DNA of 64,000 bases from Amycolatopsis sp. 195334CR (lineage in GTDB: Bacteria > Actinomycetota > Actinomycetes > Mycobacteriales > Pseudonocardiaceae). Positions within the stretch are counted from its first letter, which is position 1; each line of letters opens with the position of its first letter. The stretch lies in contig NZ_JAFJMJ010000001.1 of assembly GCF_017309385.1 (NCBI RefSeq), forward strand, positions 558,001 through 622,000, read 5' to 3'. The notes under the pieces are model-generated. The model was not told the origin of the DNA, made no database searches, and was given only the letters and a program-made list of their open reading frames with translations. Made by a program: the position numbers and the translations under genes. Positions 33,973 through 42,078 of the stretch are shown here, in pieces.

Positions 33973-35481
33973 ATGAGTCTTGGCGACGACAGGGAACTCG
34001 TCCCACTGGGAGCCGGCTTCGACCTGGAGAAGCGGGGCTATCACCGCGCCCAGGTCGACGACCACCTCGAGCGGCTCGACGGTGAGCTCAAGATGCTCAC
34101 CTCGGACCGCGACGCGGCCATCTCGCAGGCCGGGGACCTCGCCCGCCAGCTGGAGATCTCCCGCAGCGAGATCGCCGAACTGCGTGGTCAGGTCGAACGG
34201 CTGTCGCTGCCGCCCACCACCCTCGAAGGCCTTTCCGAGCGGCTGCAGCGCATGCTGCGCCTGGCGCAGGACGAAGCGTCGGACACGCAGGCACGCGCCG
34301 AGGCCGAGGCCGCGCACATCCGGGCCAAGGGTGAGTCGGACGCGGCGGCGCTGCGTGCCGAGCACGAGGTCCGGCTGAAGCAGCTCGACGAGCGCCGTGA
34401 GGAGATGGAGCGCGAGCACCGCGGTGTTCTGGAGACGGCGCGCGCCGAGGCGGAGAAGATCACGCAGGCGGCGAAGGACGAGCGCGACCGCCTGGACAGC
34501 GAAGCCGAGCAGCGGCGCACCCAGGTCGAAGAAGACTTCGAGATCGCCATGGCGGCGCGCCGGACCGAGGCCATGCGGACGCTCGCCGAGCAGGAGGCGA
34601 CCAGCAAGGCGGAGGCCGAGCGGCGGCTGCGCGAGGCGACCGAAGAGGCCGCGAAGATCCGCGCGAAGGTGGCCGAAGAGGAAGCCGCGGCGAAGGCGGA
34701 CATCGAGCGCCGCCAGCGGGAATCCGTCGAGGACGCCAACAAGCGCAAGCAGGACTCGACGAACGAGGCGAACGCGCGGCTCACCGAGGCCGCCGACGAG
34801 GCTCGGCGCCGGGTTCGGGAAGCAACAGAGGAAGCGAACCGCCGGATCAACCACGGCCTCGAGCGCGTGGAGGCCCTGCGCAAGCTCCGCGAGAGCATCG
34901 CCAGCCAGGTGCAGGCCGCGCGCCAGGTGCTTTCGGAGGCCGAAGCCGTGCTGCACCAGGATGCCGGGGGTGCCACGGCGGTGGCACCGAAGCCGCACCA
35001 GCCGGGCGGTCCCAACCGGCCGGGCGGACCGAAGCCCGAGGGGTCCAACCAGGCCGCGGGGCCCGATCAGCCGACCCGGCCCGCCCTGTCGACCGGAGCC
35101 AACCAGGTCGCCGGGTCCGGCCAGACGGCCGGAGCCAACAAGTCGACCGGCCCCGGTCAGGCGAGCGGCTCCGGTCAAGCAGGCGGGGCCAACCCAGCCG
35201 CCGGGCAGGCAGCCGGGTCCGGCCAGGCAGGCGGACCCGGCCAAGCAGGCGGACCCGGCCAAGCAAGCGGACCCGGCCAAGCAAGCGGACCCGGCCAGGC
35301 AGGCGGACCCGGGCAGGCCGGGTCGAAGCCGGGGGCGAAGCAGGCTGGACCTGGGAAGTCGTCAGGGTCCGGGGAGTCCGGGGCCGAGGCGACGGTCAAG
35401 CTCCCCAAGCCCACGCCCCAGCCGGCCCCCCGCAAGCCGGCGCCGGGTCAGCGGCCTGCGCAGGCCCGTCAGAAGCCCTAG
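33973..35481 (+). CDS. DivIVA/FilP-like coiled-coil protein with GGPGQA repeat tail
   Basis: 502 residues. A DivIVA-like N-terminus (GFDLEKRGYHRAQVDDHLER, residues 15-34) is followed by about 300 residues of near-continuous coiled coil rich in Ala, Glu and Arg. The last 170 residues are a low-complexity Gly/Pro/Gln/Ala tail with five GGPGQA-type repeats. Proteins of this kind organise polar growth or the cytoskeleton in actinomycetes (Wag31, Scy, FilP). TAGGGT (33961-33966) lies 6 nt before the ATG, so the transcript is leaderless. It is followed after 33 bp by a universal stress protein gene. Confidence 0.75.
   Translation: MSLGDDRELVPLGAGFDLEKRGYHRAQVDDHLERLDGELKMLTSDRDAAISQAGDLARQLEISRSEIAELRGQVERLSLPPTTLEGLSERLQRMLRLAQDEASDTQARAEAEAAHIRAKGESDAAALRAEHEVRLKQLDERREEMEREHRGVLETARAEAEKITQAAKDERDRLDSEAEQRRTQVEEDFEIAMAARRTEAMRTLAEQEATSKAEAERRLREATEEAAKIRAKVAEEEAAAKADIERRQRESVEDANKRKQDSTNEANARLTEAADEARRRVREATEEANRRINHGLERVEALRKLRESIASQVQAARQVLSEAEAVLHQDAGGATAVAPKPHQPGGPNRPGGPKPEGSNQAAGPDQPTRPALSTGANQVAGSGQTAGANKSTGPGQASGSGQAGGANPAAGQAAGSGQAGGPGQAGGPGQASGPGQASGPGQAGGPGQAGSKPGAKQAGPGKSSGSGESGAEATVKLPKPTPQPAPRKPAPGQRPAQARQKP
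35227..35316 (+). repeat. five tandem 18-bp repeats in the tail of the coiled-coil gene
   Basis: Units GCAGGCGGACCCGGCCAA at 35227, 35245, 35263, 35281 and 35299 differ by only one or two bases. They encode A(G/S)GPGQ. The near-identity at DNA level suggests recent slippage or unequal recombination, so length may vary among strains. Confidence 0.9.
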
Positions 35482-35514
35482 TCTCAGCACCCACCGATCG
35501 CAGGAGGAAGACGA

Positions 35515-35964
35515 ATGAGCGCCTACCAGACCGTGGTCGTCGGCACGGACGGTTCCGACTCTTCGTTCGCCGCGGTGGACCGGGCGGCGGCGGTCGCCGG
35601 GGACGCCGGGGCCACCTTGGTGATCGCCTGCGCCTACTACCCGGCGAACAAGGCCGACGTCGAGAAGGCCCAGGACGTGCTGCGCGACGAGGCCTACCAG
35701 GTGGTCGGCTCCGCCCCCGCCGAGGACACGCTGATCTCCGCGCGCGACCGCGCGGCCAAGGCGGGCGCGGAGAAGATCGAGACCGTCGCGCTGGTCGGCG
35801 AGCCGGTCGAGTCGCTGCGCAAGGTGGTTTCCGAGCGCTCGGCGGACCTGCTGGTGGTCGGCAACCGCGGGCTGAACACGCTGGCCGGGCGCATCCTCGG
35901 CTCCGTGCCGTCGGAAGTGGCGCGCAAGTCCGGCGTGGACGTGCTCATCGTGCACACCACCTGA
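35515..35964 (+). CDS. universal stress protein (UspA family)
   Basis: 149 residues, a single Usp domain. The nucleotide-binding motif is LVVGNRGLNTLAGRILGSV-PS (the G-2x-G-9x-G-S/T pattern), and the N-terminal strand is YQTVVVGTDGSDSSFAAV. ATP binding is therefore likely. The Shine-Dalgarno is AGGAGG. It is followed by the adenylate cyclase GTG with 1 bp between, so stress signalling and cAMP synthesis are coupled in one transcript. Confidence 0.92.
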   Translation: MSAYQTVVVGTDGSDSSFAAVDRAAAVAGDAGATLVIACAYYPANKADVEKAQDVLRDEAYQVVGSAPAEDTLISARDRAAKAGAEKIETVALVGEPVESLRKVVSERSADLLVVGNRGLNTLAGRILGSVPSEVARKSGVDVLIVHTT

Positions 35965-35965
35965 G

Positions 35966-37072
35966 GTGCCGACCGACGCGGGTGATCCCGGCGAACTGCA
36001 GCAGCGCCTGGAAAAGGTGCTGCTCGGCGGCAGGCGCCGGTACACCCGCCTGCAGGTGGTCGAGAAGGCGGGCGTGCCCGAGGACCGGGCGCGGCGGCTG
36101 TGGCGGGCTCTCGGCTTCGCCACCGTCGAGGACGACGAGGTGGTCTTCACCGACGCCGACGTCGAAGCGATGCGCACGGCCGACAACCTGATCAAGGCCG
36201 GCCTGGTCGACGCGCGCGTGGAGACCGCGGTGACCAGGGCGCTGGGCCAGCACCTGTCGCGGCTGGCCGAGTGGCAGGTCCACATGCTGTGGGAGCTGAT
36301 CACCGAGAACCCCGAGCTGGGCCGGAACGAGCGCCAGATCGCGCGGCTGGTGGACCGGCTGCTCCCCGAACTGGAGCGCGTGCAGAGCTTCGTCTGGCGA
36401 CGGCACCTCGCCGCGTACGCCGGGCGCGCGCTGGCCACGCCCGACGAGGACCTGGAGTCGCGCAGCCAGGTCGTCGGCTTTGTGGACATGGTCGGCTTCA
36501 CGCGGCTGACCAGGCGGATCGACGAAACCGAGCTCGACGGCATCCTGGACGCCTTCGAGACGGTCGCCTCCGAGGTGATCGCCGAGCACCACGGCCGGAT
36601 CGTGAAGATGATCGGCGACGAGGTGCTGTTCGTCGCCGACACCTCGGCCGACGCGGCCGAGATCGCGTTGACGTTGAACGAACGCGTCGAGGCCGATTCC
36701 TCCCTCCCCTCGGTCCGTGCCGGTATGGCCGCGGGGCGCATCCTGAGCCGGTTCGGCGACGTCTACGGTTCGGTGGTCAACCTCGCCGCCCGGCTCACTT
36801 CGGTGGCCAAGCCGGGCACCATCGTGGTCGATCGCGAACTGGCCGCCGACCTGTCCGGCGATCCGGCCTACGAACTGCGGTCGAGGCGGGCGGTTTCTGT
36901 CCGGGGGTACAGCAGGCTCAAACCGTGCTCGTTACGCCGGGCGCGTGAACGGCCCGGAAACCGCTTCGAAAGCAGCCAGCAACTCGCCGCCGAGATGCTT
37001 GGCCTGCGACAAGCCCGTGCCGAGGGCGTCGAGAACAGCCTGGACGAGGACTTTCCCGGCTACCGCAAGTAG
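35966..37072 (+). CDS. class III adenylate cyclase with Rv1264-like regulatory domain
   Basis: 368 residues. The N-terminal 170 residues match the autoinhibitory adenylate-cyclase regulatory domain of Rv1264 (RRRYTRLQVVEKAGV... RLWRALGFATVEDDE), which senses pH in mycobacteria. The catalytic domain (about 175-345) keeps the metal-binding Asp residues in VVGFVDMVGFTRL and MIGDEVLFVA, the adenine-selecting Lys in GRIVKMIGDE, and the Asn/Arg pair in GSVVNLAARLTS. All key residues are present, so it should make cAMP from ATP as a homodimer. GTG start, 1 bp after the usp stop. No membrane helix. Confidence 0.9.
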   Translation: MPTDAGDPGELQQRLEKVLLGGRRRYTRLQVVEKAGVPEDRARRLWRALGFATVEDDEVVFTDADVEAMRTADNLIKAGLVDARVETAVTRALGQHLSRLAEWQVHMLWELITENPELGRNERQIARLVDRLLPELERVQSFVWRRHLAAYAGRALATPDEDLESRSQVVGFVDMVGFTRLTRRIDETELDGILDAFETVASEVIAEHHGRIVKMIGDEVLFVADTSADAAEIALTLNERVEADSSLPSVRAGMAAGRILSRFGDVYGSVVNLAARLTSVAKPGTIVVDRELAADLSGDPAYELRSRRAVSVRGYSRLKPCSLRRARERPGNRFESSQQLAAEMLGLRQARAEGVENSLDEDFPGYRK

Positions 37073-37212
37073 TCGACTCGCGTGCGCTAAGTATCCCCCA
37101 AATTTCTTATTTCGCCTACGTCGGAGCACGCGTAGAGTGACTCCGCGCACTCAAACGGACACTCTCAGCTCTCATCCTGTTGAGCTAGCCCATTTCCGAG
37201 GAGGTGAAACCT

Positions 37213-38226
37213 GTGCGCGCCGACCCCGGCAGAGACGGGAAACGGACGCGAAGCCCGCTCCAGGAGATCTTCTGGACGCGGACCAGCCTGCTCCTGCTCG
37301 TCCTGGTCGTGGTTTCGATCACCTGCCTGTTCCTGGCCAGCGGCATGGATCCGGGGAACGGCAAGAACTTCGTCAATTCGGTCGGCACCGGCACGATGAT
37401 CTCCGCGGTGGTCGGTTTCGGGCAGACGCTGATCACGGCGGCCGCCTCGCAGCGGGCCCTCGTGGCACCGGTGATCGACGAGAGCAGGCGGGCACTGGAG
37501 AAGCTCGCCGCCGAATACCGGTCGCTGAACAGGGAGTTCTTCCCCACCGACGTGTTCGAGGCGACCCCCGAGCCGGACCCCCGGTTCAACGAGTTGATGA
37601 TGCGGGACCTCGCGGGCAGCAGGCAGTACTTCTTCCGCGGGTTCTCCGGCCGGTTCGCCGCCGCCAGGTTGCTGCTCTCCCACGCCGAGTGGGAGATGCG
37701 GGCGGTGCTGGCCGACCCCAGCGACCCCACCACGATCAGCGGCCGCGCCCGTTACCTGCTGCGCCAGGAAGGCCCCGAAGCGGACTACGAAGCGATCCAG
37801 CGGCGGCTGCAGGACGAGATGGGCATGGGGCTGGTCGGGTTGTTCCTGGCCAGGAGCCGCTGCACGCGGATCGACCTGACCGTGGTCACCGATCCCCCGC
37901 TGGACCGGCTGGAGATCTTCGACGACTGCGTGTGGGTCACGCTCTACAGCGACGTCGGCCCCGAAAGCGCGCTGTACCCGCGAACCCTGCGGTTCTCCGA
38001 GGGTTCGTTCGTCTACAACATGGAACGTGCCGAGTTCCTCCGGCTCGGCGGTGGCCGGAACGGCAGGCACTTCCAGATCACCCCGGAGACCACCCGGGCG
38101 GATTTCATCGCACTGTTCGGCCGGGCCACCGGCCGGCCGTTGTCCGAGGAGCAGTTCAGTGAGCTGGAGGGCCGGTTCCGGTCCTTCTCCCAGGAATTCT
38201 CCACCGCCGCTGGGCTGAGGAGCTGA
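37213..38226 (+). CDS. two-helix membrane protein with PLD-like cytoplasmic domain, unassigned
   Basis: 337 residues from the GTG at 37213 (GAGGAGG 8 nt upstream; a GTG at 37204 sits against the Shine-Dalgarno). Two membrane helices near the N-terminus (SLLLLVLVVVSITCLFLASG and a weaker one in TGTMISAVVGFGQTLITAA) are followed by a 250-residue soluble domain. The part MRDLAGSRQYFFRGFSGRF... ISGRARYLL... DDCVWVTLYSD recalls degenerate phospholipase-D-like domains of signalling proteins, but no HKD motif is visible, so this is weak. Upstream (37073-37203) is unusually A+T-rich. First gene of a trio with a cupin-like and an HD gene. Confidence 0.6.
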   Translation: MRADPGRDGKRTRSPLQEIFWTRTSLLLLVLVVVSITCLFLASGMDPGNGKNFVNSVGTGTMISAVVGFGQTLITAAASQRALVAPVIDESRRALEKLAAEYRSLNREFFPTDVFEATPEPDPRFNELMMRDLAGSRQYFFRGFSGRFAAARLLLSHAEWEMRAVLADPSDPTTISGRARYLLRQEGPEADYEAIQRRLQDEMGMGLVGLFLARSRCTRIDLTVVTDPPLDRLEIFDDCVWVTLYSDVGPESALYPRTLRFSEGSFVYNMERAEFLRLGGGRNGRHFQITPETTRADFIALFGRATGRPLSEEQFSELEGRFRSFSQEFSTAAGLRS

Positions 38227-38229
38227 TAG

Positions 38230-38871
38230 ATGGTGTTGACCCGCACATGCCCACTCGCCGAGCTGGCCGCCGACGTGGCCGCTCGCCGGGTCGGCTCCGA
38301 CGACGACTGGCGGGCGCTCGCGGAGCCGTTCCAGCACTGGGCCGCCCGGCCCGGCCTGCGAGCCGAGCTGCGCGCGCACATCCAGTCGCTGCCGCCGGAA
38401 CCGGCCAGCGCGATGATCCGGCGATCCAGGGAGACGACCACGCACTTCGCCTGGTGCCTGCGCGACGAACGGGACGAGCCGTTCTCGTTCTGGCTGCACG
38501 AATACAAACCGCAACGGGATTGGCGGCACGGTTACGCCGATTCGGTGCACAACCACCGGTACCACTTCTGGACCACCATCCTCCGCGGCAGCTACCTGCA
38601 CGAGCGGTACGCCGCCACGCTGGATGTGGCCAGCGGCCTGATCACTTCGGCCCGGTTGATCCACGGTGACGACTACCCGGCGGGTACCACCGGGGTGCTG
38701 TTGGCCGACGAGTTCCACCGGATCCCGAAAGCGGCTGACAACACGATGACCTTTTTGGTGAAGTCACGACCAGTGAACGAATGGAGCGTTTCCTATGATC
38801 CATTGACCCGAACGAGTCACCGGCACGTTCCGGTGGAGACCCGTTTGGGGGAGCTTCTGGAACGAATCTGA
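38230..38871 (+). CDS. cupin-like protein, unassigned
   Basis: 213 residues, 3 bp after the membrane-protein gene. A cupin-like metal site is suggested by SVHNHRYHFWTTILRGSYLH (HxH and a spaced His) and ADEFHRIPKAADNTMTFLV (the second His). The rest resembles no family that I recognise; cysteine-dioxygenase-like or 2-oxoacid-type cupins are the nearest in pattern. No signal peptide. Tightly coupled to the upstream gene and followed after 77 bp by an HD-domain gene. The three may form a single functional unit. Confidence 0.55.
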   Translation: MVLTRTCPLAELAADVAARRVGSDDDWRALAEPFQHWAARPGLRAELRAHIQSLPPEPASAMIRRSRETTTHFAWCLRDERDEPFSFWLHEYKPQRDWRHGYADSVHNHRYHFWTTILRGSYLHERYAATLDVASGLITSARLIHGDDYPAGTTGVLLADEFHRIPKAADNTMTFLVKSRPVNEWSVSYDPLTRTSHRHVPVETRLGELLERI

Positions 38872-38948
38872 AGTCGGACGTAGCGCACTAGCGATTACCA
38901 TTCACTCCACCCGGCTGCCTTCCCCAGCCGGTTCGGAGGGGATCGATA

Positions 38949-39641
38949 ATGCGCGCCCACCAAACCGTTGTCCACGCGACCTTCAACTCCGTGCCCGCCG
39001 CGGCGATCAACGCCGTCGAGCAGGCCGTGCGGCAGCTCTGCCTGCGCTACGCCGAGCGGCTGCCGTTCCACGGCTGGCACCACGTCAGCTTCGTCCGGTC
39101 GAAGTCCGTCGGTTTCGCCGAGCACAACGGCGCCGACGTGAGCATCGTCGAAACGGCCGCGCTGGTGCACGACGTCAACTACCTGGTCCGCCGGAACTCG
39201 CCGGCCGCCGAAGGCAGCGGCCTGCGCAGGGAACTGCTCGCCGACGCCGGCGTGCCGCTCCGCGCCGCCGAACGCATCGACGCGATCATCGACGAGGCCG
39301 AAATGGCCAATCGCGGACCGGACATTTCGCTCGAAGCGCAGGCGCTCAGCGATGCCGACACCCTGTTCAAAGCGCTGCCGGTGACCCCGGTGGTGCTGGC
39401 GCACAAGTACCTGCGCGAGAACGGGCTCAGCCTGCGCGAGCTGGCGAACAAGATCGTCGGCGAGCAGCGCGACGTGCACGACGAGGGTTACTACTTCTAC
39501 AACGCCGAAGCGGCCGCCGAATATTCGCGCTGGGCGCTGGCGAACCTCGAGCTGTGGCAGTGCATCAAGGAAGCGGTGGACGACCCGGCGGTCGAGGAAC
39601 TGCTCGACGCGGTCGACCAGGTCGACGTCGCGGCTTCCTGA
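38949..39641 (+). CDS. HD-domain phosphohydrolase-like protein
   Basis: 230 residues. The HD-superfamily ligands are in LPFHGWHHVSFVRS (His) and ETAALVHDVNYLVRR (His-Asp), with the downstream ALSDADTLFKALPVTP supplying the last Asp. Such enzymes hydrolyse phosphomonoesters or nucleotides. RBS GGAGG 9 nt before the ATG. It follows the cupin gene and may share its transcript, though 77 bp with a possible promoter intervene. The substrate is not known; a nucleotide second messenger or a phospholipid head group would suit the membrane partner. Confidence 0.75.
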   Translation: MRAHQTVVHATFNSVPAAAINAVEQAVRQLCLRYAERLPFHGWHHVSFVRSKSVGFAEHNGADVSIVETAALVHDVNYLVRRNSPAAEGSGLRRELLADAGVPLRAAERIDAIIDEAEMANRGPDISLEAQALSDADTLFKALPVTPVVLAHKYLRENGLSLRELANKIVGEQRDVHDEGYYFYNAEAAAEYSRWALANLELWQCIKEAVDDPAVEELLDAVDQVDVAAS

Positions 39642-39685
39642 ACCACTCCGCTACCGCGCACAGGGGCCAGTACGGGTGTGGATGC

Positions 39686-39699
39686 GTGAATTCATTCAC
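39686..39699. promoter_or_regulatory. palindrome upstream of RHH gene
   Basis: GTGAAT-TC-ATTCAC is a perfect 6-2-6 palindrome inside a wider imperfect repeat (39684-39703). It lies 133 bp before the ribbon-helix-helix gene and is A+T-richer than its surroundings. It is a candidate operator for that protein. The rest of the 190-bp gap shows nothing else. Confidence 0.4.
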
Positions 39700-39831
39700 A
39701 CGCGATGATGAACCTCCCGCACCCGGGTCCCGCCATTCGGACGGTTCTTCTCCCCACACGGCTGAATTCGCGCCACGAATAACCGGGCGCCACTATTGTG
39801 GCCGTGCAGGGCCATCGAATGGATAGGAGTC

Positions 39832-40026
39832 ATGGTGCCGGACAAGGTCGTGGCAGGACGAAGAGAACCGCAGCCCCAGGGCCTCAGCTCGCTGGGCAAG
39901 GACCTGCGGACCAGGGTCTCCAGCGACACCTACGAAGCCACCGAAAAGATTGCCAGGAAACGCGGGGTGAGCATGGCGCATATCGTGCGCCAGGCGGTGG
40001 AGAATTACCTGGAGAAGGCACGCTGA
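39832..40026 (+). CDS. small ribbon-helix-helix DNA-binding protein
   Basis: 64 residues. The C-terminal 38 residues (LRTRVSSDTYEATEKIARKRG-VSMAHIVRQAVENYLEKAR) look like a CopG/Arc ribbon-helix-helix: a beta strand, then two helices. The N-terminus is basic and flexible. An AGGAG (39825-39829) lies just before the ATG; the GTG at 39835 has better spacing. RHH proteins act as antitoxins or small repressors; no toxin gene follows, the next gene being proA on the other strand. A long inverted repeat ends the transcript. Confidence 0.65.
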   Translation: MVPDKVVAGRREPQPQGLSSLGKDLRTRVSSDTYEATEKIARKRGVSMAHIVRQAVENYLEKAR

Positions 40027-40031
40027 CACAG

Positions 40032-40069
40032 TGATGCGTTCGATGTCACAGTGGCCATCGAACGCATCA
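40032..40069. terminator. inverted repeat ending the RHH gene
   Basis: A perfect 14-bp stem (40032-40045 with 40056-40069) and a 10-nt loop, but no T-run after it. It lies between the convergent RHH and ProA-like genes and probably ends both transcripts. Confidence 0.65.
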
Positions 40070-40087
40070 GCTTAATTGAATATTGAA

Positions 40088-41329
40088 TCAGCGATCCGCG
40101 GGCAGTACCGCGTACTGGCGGACGTAGAGATCGGTGTAGGTGACCGGACCGCGCGGGCCGGGCACCTTGTCCAGGTTGATCCCGGTTTCCGGGACCCCGC
40201 GCAGTTTGAAGCCGTCGAGCAGGCGGGTGGGGGCGTTCCAGAAGACGCCGGTCCCGGTGTAGCCGTCGAAGAAGGCCTCGGCGGTGGCCGCGTTCTCGGT
40301 GGCGATGCCCGCCGCGAGCCCGGAGGTCTGCTCGTTGGCGATCCGCGTGGCCTCCTCGACGCCCGCCACGGTGGAGACGGTGACGGTGGCCTCGCGGTCC
40401 GAATCCAGGGCCCACTCGTAGCCGATGGCGTGCTCGTGGGGCGGCAGCGACGCGGTGACGCCGCGTCCGGCGAGTGCCTCGCTCACCACCGGCCACACCT
40501 TGTCGTGGATGGGCTCGTCGATCAGCAGCAGGTTCAGCCGGTTGCACACGCCGAGCCGGTCCAGGCTGCCCGAGACGAGCGCGCGCACCTTGTCCAGGTC
40601 CGCCGCCTCGTCGATGAAGAGCACACCACCGCCGTCGGCGTGCGCGAGCGTGCGCACCCCGTGCTGGGCGGCCTCGGTGGCGAGCGCGCGGGTGCTGTCG
40701 CCGCTCCCCCGCAGGATGACCAGCGGGATCAGACCGGGCTGCGCGACCAGTGCGGCCGCGGCATGCCGTTCGGCGCGCGGCACGAGTTGCACCGCGTCCT
40801 GGTCGATCCCGGCTTCGGCCAGCGCGGGCGCGATGACGATCTCGAGCAGGCGCTGCGCGGAGCCGAGCGCGGCGGAACCGGTGCGCAGGACCCCGGCGTT
40901 GCGGGACTTCACCAGCTGGGAGGCCACGTCCACGGTCACGTTCGGCCGGGCTTCGTAGTTGGCGCCGATCACGCCGACCGGACGGCGACGCTCCACCAGT
41001 CGCAGTCCACCATCCAAAGTGGACAGCGGGACGGTGCGCTCGGAGTGCGGTGCGGCGGCGAGCAGGCGGAGCTGCTCGGCCATGCCGGTGAGCCGCTCCT
41101 CGGTGATGGTCAGCCGATCCAGCAGGCCGGCGCTCATCCCGTCTTCACGGGCCTTGGCCACGTCGGCGGCGTTCGCCTCGAGCACGGCGTCGCGGTTCGA
41201 CAACAGGCGCTCGGCCATGCCGATGAGCGCCGCGTCGATCGCCTCGTCCGGCGCGGCGGCCAGAGACGGAGCGGCGCGCTTCGCCGCGCGTGCGCACTCT
41301 TCCACTGCCTTGGCCACGTCGTCGCTCAT
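40088..41329 (-). CDS. proA: divergent glutamate-5-semialdehyde dehydrogenase (ProA family)
   Basis: 413 residues, the usual ProA length. ProA reduces gamma-glutamyl phosphate to the semialdehyde in proline synthesis. The start MSDDVAKAVEECARAAKRAA, the motif GVIGANYEARPNVTVDVA and the catalytic Cys loop DRLGVCNRLNLLLID are family-like. However, the usual SGNAVILRGG is SRNAGVLRTGSAALGS and the C-terminal GISTQKLHARGPMG is replaced by TGINLDKVPGPRGPV, so it is a diverged paralogue. It may work on another phosphorylated acid. proB is absent. It is 26 bp from the M50 protease gene. Confidence 0.75.
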   Translation of the reverse strand: MSDDVAKAVEECARAAKRAAPSLAAAPDEAIDAALIGMAERLLSNRDAVLEANAADVAKAREDGMSAGLLDRLTITEERLTGMAEQLRLLAAAPHSERTVPLSTLDGGLRLVERRRPVGVIGANYEARPNVTVDVASQLVKSRNAGVLRTGSAALGSAQRLLEIVIAPALAEAGIDQDAVQLVPRAERHAAAALVAQPGLIPLVILRGSGDSTRALATEAAQHGVRTLAHADGGGVLFIDEAADLDKVRALVSGSLDRLGVCNRLNLLLIDEPIHDKVWPVVSEALAGRGVTASLPPHEHAIGYEWALDSDREATVTVSTVAGVEEATRIANEQTSGLAAGIATENAATAEAFFDGYTGTGVFWNAPTRLLDGFKLRGVPETGINLDKVPGPRGPVTYTDLYVRQYAVLPADR

Positions 41330-41355
41330 GGGACCAGTTTGCCGCACGCGTGAAC

Positions 41356-42069
41356 TCAGCTGAGCACGGGTTCGAGCAGCCAGCTCCCGCCCAGGAACAG
41401 GCTGCCGAACGCGAGCACACCGAGCACGAGCAGCCACAACGCCACCGGGACGCCGGTGAGCCTCGCCAGCTGGTCGACGTCGGAGTCGCGCGCGGCGCCG
41501 CGACGGCGTTTCGACTGCAGCTCGAAGACCGGGCGCACGCCGCCCAGCAGGAGGAACCAGGTGATCGCGTAGACGCAGACCGCCTGCACTCCGGGTGGCG
41601 CCAGCAGCGCGACGCAGCCGAGCCCGATCGCCGCGGCGACCACGGAGAACGCGCCGTAGGCGTTGCGGATCATCACCAGCACGCCCAGCAGCAGCAGCGC
41701 CGTGAGGCCGAGCAGCACCGAGATGCGGTCGGCGTTGATCAGCGCGGCGAAGGCCAGGCCGAGCAGCGCGGGCGCCGGGTAGCCGGCGAGCGCGGTCAGC
41801 ACCATGCCCGGGCCGGTCGGCTTGCCGCGGGAGACGGTGACGCCCGAGGTGTCCGAATGCAGCCGGATGCCCTGCAGGCGGCGGCCGACCAGCACCGCGG
41901 CGAAGGCGTGCCCGGCCTCGTGGACGATCGTCACCAGGTTGCGGGCGAGCCGCCACGGGGTGCCGGACACCACCAGGAGGAGCGCGGCCACGCCGGTGAT
42001 GAGCGCCACCAGACCCGGCGGATCCGGCTGTGCGTCGAACAGTCCCCAGAATCCGTCGGTGCCTTCCAC
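41356..42069 (-). CDS. M50-family membrane metalloprotease
   Basis: 237 residues, about six membrane helices. The zinc motif is NLVTIVHEAGHAFAAVLVGR (HExxH near residue 50). The second motif of site-2 proteases is not obvious. Many actinomycetes carry this short M50-like form of unknown substrate. The gene starts 9 bp after the end of the repeat protein gene (42079) and may be third in a run alkA - repeat protein - M50 - (proA). No PDZ domain. Confidence 0.82.
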   Translation of the reverse strand: MEGTDGFWGLFDAQPDPPGLVALITGVAALLLVVSGTPWRLARNLVTIVHEAGHAFAAVLVGRRLQGIRLHSDTSGVTVSRGKPTGPGMVLTALAGYPAPALLGLAFAALINADRISVLLGLTALLLLGVLVMIRNAYGAFSVVAAAIGLGCVALLAPPGVQAVCVYAITWFLLLGGVRPVFELQSKRRRGAARDSDVDQLARLTGVPVALWLLVLGVLAFGSLFLGGSWLLEPVLS

Positions 42070-42078
42070 GCGGACACC

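Noticed and set aside
35227..35316. CRISPR-like or satellite array
   Set aside because: The 18-bp units are contiguous without spacers and code for GGPGQA in frame within a gene.
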